Source: Amygdalobacter nucleatus
Lineage (GTDB): Bacteria; Bacillota; Clostridia; Saccharofermentanales; Fastidiosipilaceae
Assembly (NCBI RefSeq): GCF_029167365.1
Contig: NZ_JARFNM010000001.1
Location: 481,001 to 545,000 of the forward strand
DNA length: 64,000 bases
Direction: 5' to 3'
The notes under the pieces were generated by a model. That model was not told the DNA's origin, did not search any database, and saw nothing but the letters and a program-made list of their open reading frames with translations. The position numbers and the translations under genes were made by a program. This document shows, piece after piece, positions 60,720 to 64,000 of this stretch; the first letter of the stretch is position 1; each line of letters begins with the position of its first letter.

Positions 60720-62198
60720 TTAATTGCTCATTTCATTTGTAAAATTAGCATCTTGCAAAATCGTTTTATTTCTGAATTTGCTCGGTGTAATGTCATAGGC
60801 TTTTATGAAGTTCCTTACGAACGTTTTGGTTGAGTTGAAACCAACACGATAGGAAATATCCATAACATCCAAATCCGTTGTTGTCAGTAGAACACTGGCT
60901 TTAGTTAAACGAATATACATGAGCAAATCATAGAAATTACGTTCGTAGGCAACTTGCAAAATCGTGTTCAGCTGATTGACTGAAATATCGAAAATAGTTG
61001 CCACTAAGCTAGCTGAAACTTCCTCAGAGAAATGTTCATACAGATAATTTTCAATTTTCTTAGCTAGTTGCAAATTCCTATCATGCTTAACCAGCGTGAT
61101 TAAAGTTGAGTCGTTACGAATATCTTGTGTATGTTTACCTGTCCGTTCGAAAACTAATTTTGATATATACGATGCATCGGTATAGCCCATCAAATGCGCA
61201 ATTTCATCCAAAGTGAACTCAGTATATATAATGTAGTCAATAGTTTTGATGACCTTCATCGTCTTAGTCAAAGAGGCAAAAGTTTCACCCGTAGTCTTAC
61301 GAATATAACGGTCAAGCGTTGAACTTGACATCATAAATTTGCCTGCTACATCCTCAATAGAGGGGTGATAAATCAGATTGTTATAAATGTATTGAAAGAT
61401 TGAACGACTATTATAATTGCTTGGCGCTGTATCTGCTGGCAAAACAACAGCTTCGCGCGAAGTTGCTAACTGCATGTAAAAGGCCAGCAAATCGATCATC
61501 TTAGCCGTTAATCTAATTGTTTCCCAGACATTATGATGACTTTTGTGATCTGCTTTAACAAGCTCTTTTTGTGCCTCGCTTTGAAAAATATTCAAAGAGT
61601 AATTACTTACTTCTTGTAAAACATTGAGACGGCCACTTGGTATACCCAAATAAGTCGAACGATAGTTGCGATTAAACGAGTGATTATTAATAGCTGATTC
61701 TACCTGAGCACTTACATTGTTAATCTGCTTACATTCCAGCATTAAGGCAATTTCATTGAAAATGTAACTGACATATTTGCTAGCAGCAGGATCCAAATTT
61801 ACACAACTGATACCATACAAAGTGTCACGCAATTGATCCTGGCTGCCACGATAATTTAGATTGTGCTTCAAGAGGTAGTCTAAGAAAGTGAAATTAAAAG
61901 TGATCAAATCATAAAAAAGCGGTGTTTTAACTTCAACAATTTCACTAACTTGCCATGGCATCAATACCACGAGGCTATCTCGTTCGATATTATAAAGTTC
62001 TTGTTTGATCTTTATTACGCCTTCGCCTTCTCTGACATACAAAAAGCGAGCGGTTTGATGTAGCAAAGGATTAGTAGGAGCTACGTCACATTGTTGCTCA
62101 TAAGTTGCAATGTTGTTGAACATGACTTCCTGTGTCTTGATGAAATTATTATCCGACTTGTCTGTCATGGTTTTGCTCCAACGCGTTCGTTTAGGCAT
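60720..62198 (-). CDS. AraC-family regulator with two DNA-binding domains
   Basis: This 492-aa regulator starts at ATG 62198, 6 bp after GAGAGGT. Residues about 45-110 look like a cupin-type sensing domain (FLYVREGEGVIKIKQ, LVVLMPWQVSE). Residues about 265-362 form an AraC/XylS DNA-binding domain: SIEDVAGKFMMSSSTLDRYI, then LDEIAHLMGYTDASYISKLV. Residues about 380-478 form a second one: ASLVATIFDISVNQLNTIL, then VMDISYRVGFNSTKTFVRNF followed by the TPSKFRN ending. A usual AraC protein has one such domain of about 100 residues. It is divergent from arcB-arcC, so control of arginine catabolism is likely but inferred. Confidence 0.8.
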   Translation of the reverse strand: MPKRTRWSKTMTDKSDNNFIKTQEVMFNNIATYEQQCDVAPTNPLLHQTARFLYVREGEGVIKIKQELYNIERDSLVVLMPWQVSEIVEVKTPLFYDLITFNFTFLDYLLKHNLNYRGSQDQLRDTLYGISCVNLDPAASKYVSYIFNEIALMLECKQINNVSAQVESAINNHSFNRNYRSTYLGIPSGRLNVLQEVSNYSLNIFQSEAQKELVKADHKSHHNVWETIRLTAKMIDLLAFYMQLATSREAVVLPADTAPSNYNSRSIFQYIYNNLIYHPSIEDVAGKFMMSSSTLDRYIRKTTGETFASLTKTMKVIKTIDYIIYTEFTLDEIAHLMGYTDASYISKLVFERTGKHTQDIRNDSTLITLVKHDRNLQLAKKIENYLYEHFSEEVSASLVATIFDISVNQLNTILQVAYERNFYDLLMYIRLTKASVLLTTTDLDVMDISYRVGFNSTKTFVRNFIKAYDITPSKFRNKTILQDANFTNEMSN

Positions 62199-62303
62199 AA
62201 ATTACCTCTCAAACTTGCAATTGTTTTGCTAAATAGCCAAATATTGCATTAAAACAATTATTTATTAATACAAATTGTAGATAAATGCTAATTAAAAAGC
62301 AAG

Positions 62304-62400
62304 ATGCTTTTAGCATAATATACAATTATGGGCCAATAGAAAAATTGATACAGGCAAAATGTCTTGTCAGTTAATTCCCGTCAACTTATACTAACAGTAT
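62304..62400. promoter_or_regulatory. Pair of 13-bp operator-like dyads in the araC/arcB divergent region
   Basis: ATGCT-TTT-AGCAT at 62304-62316 and ATACT-AAC-AGTAT at 62388-62400 share the same 5-3-5 geometry and a similar half-site (AT[GA]CT). Their starts are 84 bp apart, about eight helical turns. The first overlaps the expected start region of the regulator gene, whose possible -10 TATTAT is at 62315-62320 on the minus strand. The second lies just upstream of the arcB -10. Confidence 0.45.
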
Positions 62401-62404
62401 CAGT

Positions 62405-62410
62405 TATAAT
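62405..62410 (+). promoter_or_regulatory. -10 element of arcB
   Basis: A perfect TATAAT 38 bp before the arcB ATG. The -35 region is weak, which fits a promoter needing an activator. Confidence 0.55.
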
Positions 62411-62448
62411 TTTCAGCAGAGCTGAAACATAAATATGGAGGTGTTAGA

Positions 62449-63441
62449 ATGGCTAAGAATTTAAGCGGTAGATCCTTTTTGAAATTATTAGATTTCGAGC
62501 CAAATGATGTGCGCTATCTACTGGATTTATCTAAAGACTTTAAGAATTTAAAACGTACTGGTACACCACATCGTCACTTACAAGGCAAAAACATTGTTCT
62601 TCTCTTTGAAAAAACGTCAACACGTACGCGTTGCTCATTTGAAGTAGCTGGTATGGACTTAGGAATGGGTGTTACATACCTTGATCCAGGTTCATCACAG
62701 ATGGGTAAGAAAGAATCAATTGCTGATACAGCGCGTGTCCTTGGCAAAATGTATGATGGTATTGAGTACCGTGGCTTCAGCCAACAATTAGTTGAAGAAT
62801 TAGCTAAATACGCTGGCGTTCCAGTTTGGAATGGCTTGACAGATGATTTCCATCCAACTCAGATGATTGCAGACTTATTGACAATCGAAGAGCATTTTGG
62901 ACATTTGAAGGGCTTGAATTTCGTCTTTATGGGTGATGCGCGTAACAACGTTGCTAACTCTTTGATGATTGCTTGCGCTATGACAGGTGTGAACTTCACA
63001 GCTTGTGCGCCAAGTGAATTATTCCCAAAAGCTGAATTAGTTGAAAAGGCTAGAGAAATTGCTAAGCGTCAAGGTAGCACAGTTACCTTAGAGTCTGATG
63101 TTAAGAAAGCTACCACAGGCGCGCATGTCCTTTACACAGATATCTGGGTATCTATGGGTGAGCCAGATGAGATTTGGGAAACGAGAATTAAGCTCTTGTC
63201 ACCATATCAGGTCAACAAGGCAGTTATGGATAATGCTGATCCTGAAGCTATTTTCATGCATTGCTTGCCATCATTCCACGATCGTAAGACTGTCATTGGC
63301 GAACAGATTTATGAGAAATTCGGCTTAAAGGAAATGGAAGTTACAGATGAGGTCTTTGAGTCTGATAAGTCTGTAGTTTTCGAGGAAGCTGAGAACAGAA
63401 TGCATACGATCAAAGCTATCATGTATGCAACATTGAAGTAA
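62449..63441 (+). CDS. arcB: Ornithine carbamoyltransferase, probably catabolic
   Basis: This enzyme interconverts ornithine plus carbamoyl phosphate and citrulline. It has 330 aa. The carbamoyl-phosphate motif [11 protein letters not shown] is at about 56-66. [11 protein letters not shown] and the ornithine loop HCLPSFHD complete the active site. GGAGGTG precedes the ATG. The carbamate kinase gene begins 69 bp downstream, which makes the catabolic (arginine deiminase pathway) role more likely than the biosynthetic one (argF). Arginine deiminase itself is not in the window. Confidence 0.93.
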   Translation: MAKNLSGRSFLKLLDFEPNDVRYLLDLSKDFKNLKRTGTPHRHLQGKNIVLLFEKTSTRTRCSFEVAGMDLGMGVTYLDPGSSQMGKKESIADTARVLGKMYDGIEYRGFSQQLVEELAKYAGVPVWNGLTDDFHPTQMIADLLTIEEHFGHLKGLNFVFMGDARNNVANSLMIACAMTGVNFTACAPSELFPKAELVEKAREIAKRQGSTVTLESDVKKATTGAHVLYTDIWVSMGEPDEIWETRIKLLSPYQVNKAVMDNADPEAIFMHCLPSFHDRKTVIGEQIYEKFGLKEMEVTDEVFESDKSVVFEEAENRMHTIKAIMYATLK

Positions 63442-63460
63442 TCGAATATTATTGCTATGT

Positions 63461-63485
63461 AGCCAAGGCTTATACAGCCTTGGCT
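63461..63485 (+). terminator. Hairpin between arcB and arcC
   Basis: A 9-bp perfect stem (AGCCAAGGC/GCCTTGGCT) with a seven-base loop. The T tract is poor (CCTTATTT), so it is more likely an mRNA stabiliser or a partial terminator within the operon. Confidence 0.6.
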
Positions 63486-63510
63486 CCTTATTTAGATTTA
63501 GAGGTGAATA

Positions 63511-64000
63511 ATGGCAAGAATAGTCGTAGCATTGGGCGGAAATGCCTTGGGCCAAAGCCCTGAAGAACAGTTAAGAGCTGTGCAAAAAGCAGCTAGCGCG
63601 ATTGTCGATTTAGCCGAAGCTGGTAACGATTTGATTATTGCCCATGGCAATGGCCCACAAGTAGGTATGATCAAATTAGGTATGGATAGCGGCCACAAAC
63701 ATGAAGCGAAAGTACCATACGCTGCACTCAAAGAATGTGGTGCGATGAGCCAAGGCTATATTGGTTACCATTTGCAACAAGCTATTCAAAATGAGTACGC
63801 TCAACGCAACATAAATCGGCCTGTTGCAACTGTAGTTACACAAGTTGAAGTAGACAAAAACGATCCAGCTTTCCAAAATCCAACCAAGCCAGTTGGCAAT
63901 TTCTATACAAAAGAAGAAGCAGAACAGATGCAAGCGAAAGGCCTGACTTTTATTGAAGATGCAGGTCGAGGCTATCGCCAAGTTGTTCCTTCACCAATGC
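63511..64000 (+). CDS. arcC: Carbamate kinase (partial, cut by window end)
   Basis: The first 163 codons are present and the frame is open to the end of the window. The N-terminus ALGGNALGQ and the [15 protein letters not shown] segment are typical of carbamate kinase, which makes ATP from carbamoyl phosphate. GAGGTG precedes the ATG. With arcB it forms the energy-yielding end of the arginine deiminase pathway. Confidence 0.95.
   Translation, partial: MARIVVALGGNALGQSPEEQLRAVQKAASAIVDLAEAGNDLIIAHGNGPQVGMIKLGMDSGHKHEAKVPYAALKECGAMSQGYIGYHLQQAIQNEYAQRNINRPVATVVTQVEVDKNDPAFQNPTKPVGNFYTKEEAEQMQAKGLTFIEDAGRGYRQVVPSPM

Overview
The window is A+T-rich, gene-dense chromosomal DNA of a low-GC Gram-positive bacterium, most likely an anaerobic or fermentative Bacillota of the class Clostridia. 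This rests on the gene order nusB-xseA-xseB-ispA-dxs-nadK-argR-recN, the sufCDSUB operon order, the Asp23/AmaP/DUF2273 trio, RNase Y, long-form HPF and PcrA. No finer taxonomic placement is possible from reading alone. Translation is standard, with AGGAGG-type ribosome sites. Vegetative promoters are of the TTGACA-17-TATAAT kind, and there are many hairpin plus T-run terminators. No CRISPR array, prophage, rRNA gene or intact transposon was seen.

Region by region. Positions 1-14131 are a carbohydrate region. It holds a MalG-type permease, glycogen phosphorylase, type I pullulanase, a secreted GH16 beta-glucanase, a complete second sugar ABC importer (lipoprotein plus two permeases), a GH31 enzyme and a DUF4091 protein. 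Outside cells, glucan would be cut by the GH16 enzyme. Oligosaccharides would enter by the ABC systems and be processed inside by the GH31, pullulanase and phosphorylase enzymes. Two tRNA genes (Leu, Val) lie on the minus strand at 1065-1227, and tRNA-Asp and tRNA-Phe lie at 14294-14471. Positions 14570-29238 carry a D,D-carboxypeptidase, a CAP-like lipoprotein coupled to yqeG, efp, the Asp23 group, the nusB-to-recN operon and a convergent RluA-type pseudouridine synthase. Positions 29542-32777 carry rny and an amino acid permease.

Positions 32969-34541 are a decayed insertion sequence of IS1634 type, with 12-bp matching ends, no transposase N-terminus and two in-frame stops. It sits directly upstream of the normally origin-linked cluster rpmH-rnpA-yidC-jag-mnmE-mnmG-rsmG (34641-41659), where dnaA would often be expected. 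A tRNA-His-Gln-Lys operon follows (41728-41957), then a LysM membrane protein, hpf, pcrA, an HD phosphohydrolase, a GtrA-like membrane protein, a threonine-synthase-like protein that has lost its PLP-binding motifs, tcdA, gyrA and an MFS transporter. The minus strand then carries the sufCDSUB iron-sulfur operon and an unusual AraC regulator with two DNA-binding domains. That regulator is divergent from ornithine carbamoyltransferase and carbamate kinase (cut by the window end), which suggests arginine catabolism.

Most of the window is ordinary housekeeping. The items most worth a second look are the threonine-synthase-like pseudoenzyme (48235-49914), the double-headed AraC regulator with two matching operator-like dyads in phase between it and arcB, the rearranged origin-type cluster with its IS remnant, and a perfect palindrome filling the spacer of a tRNA promoter.
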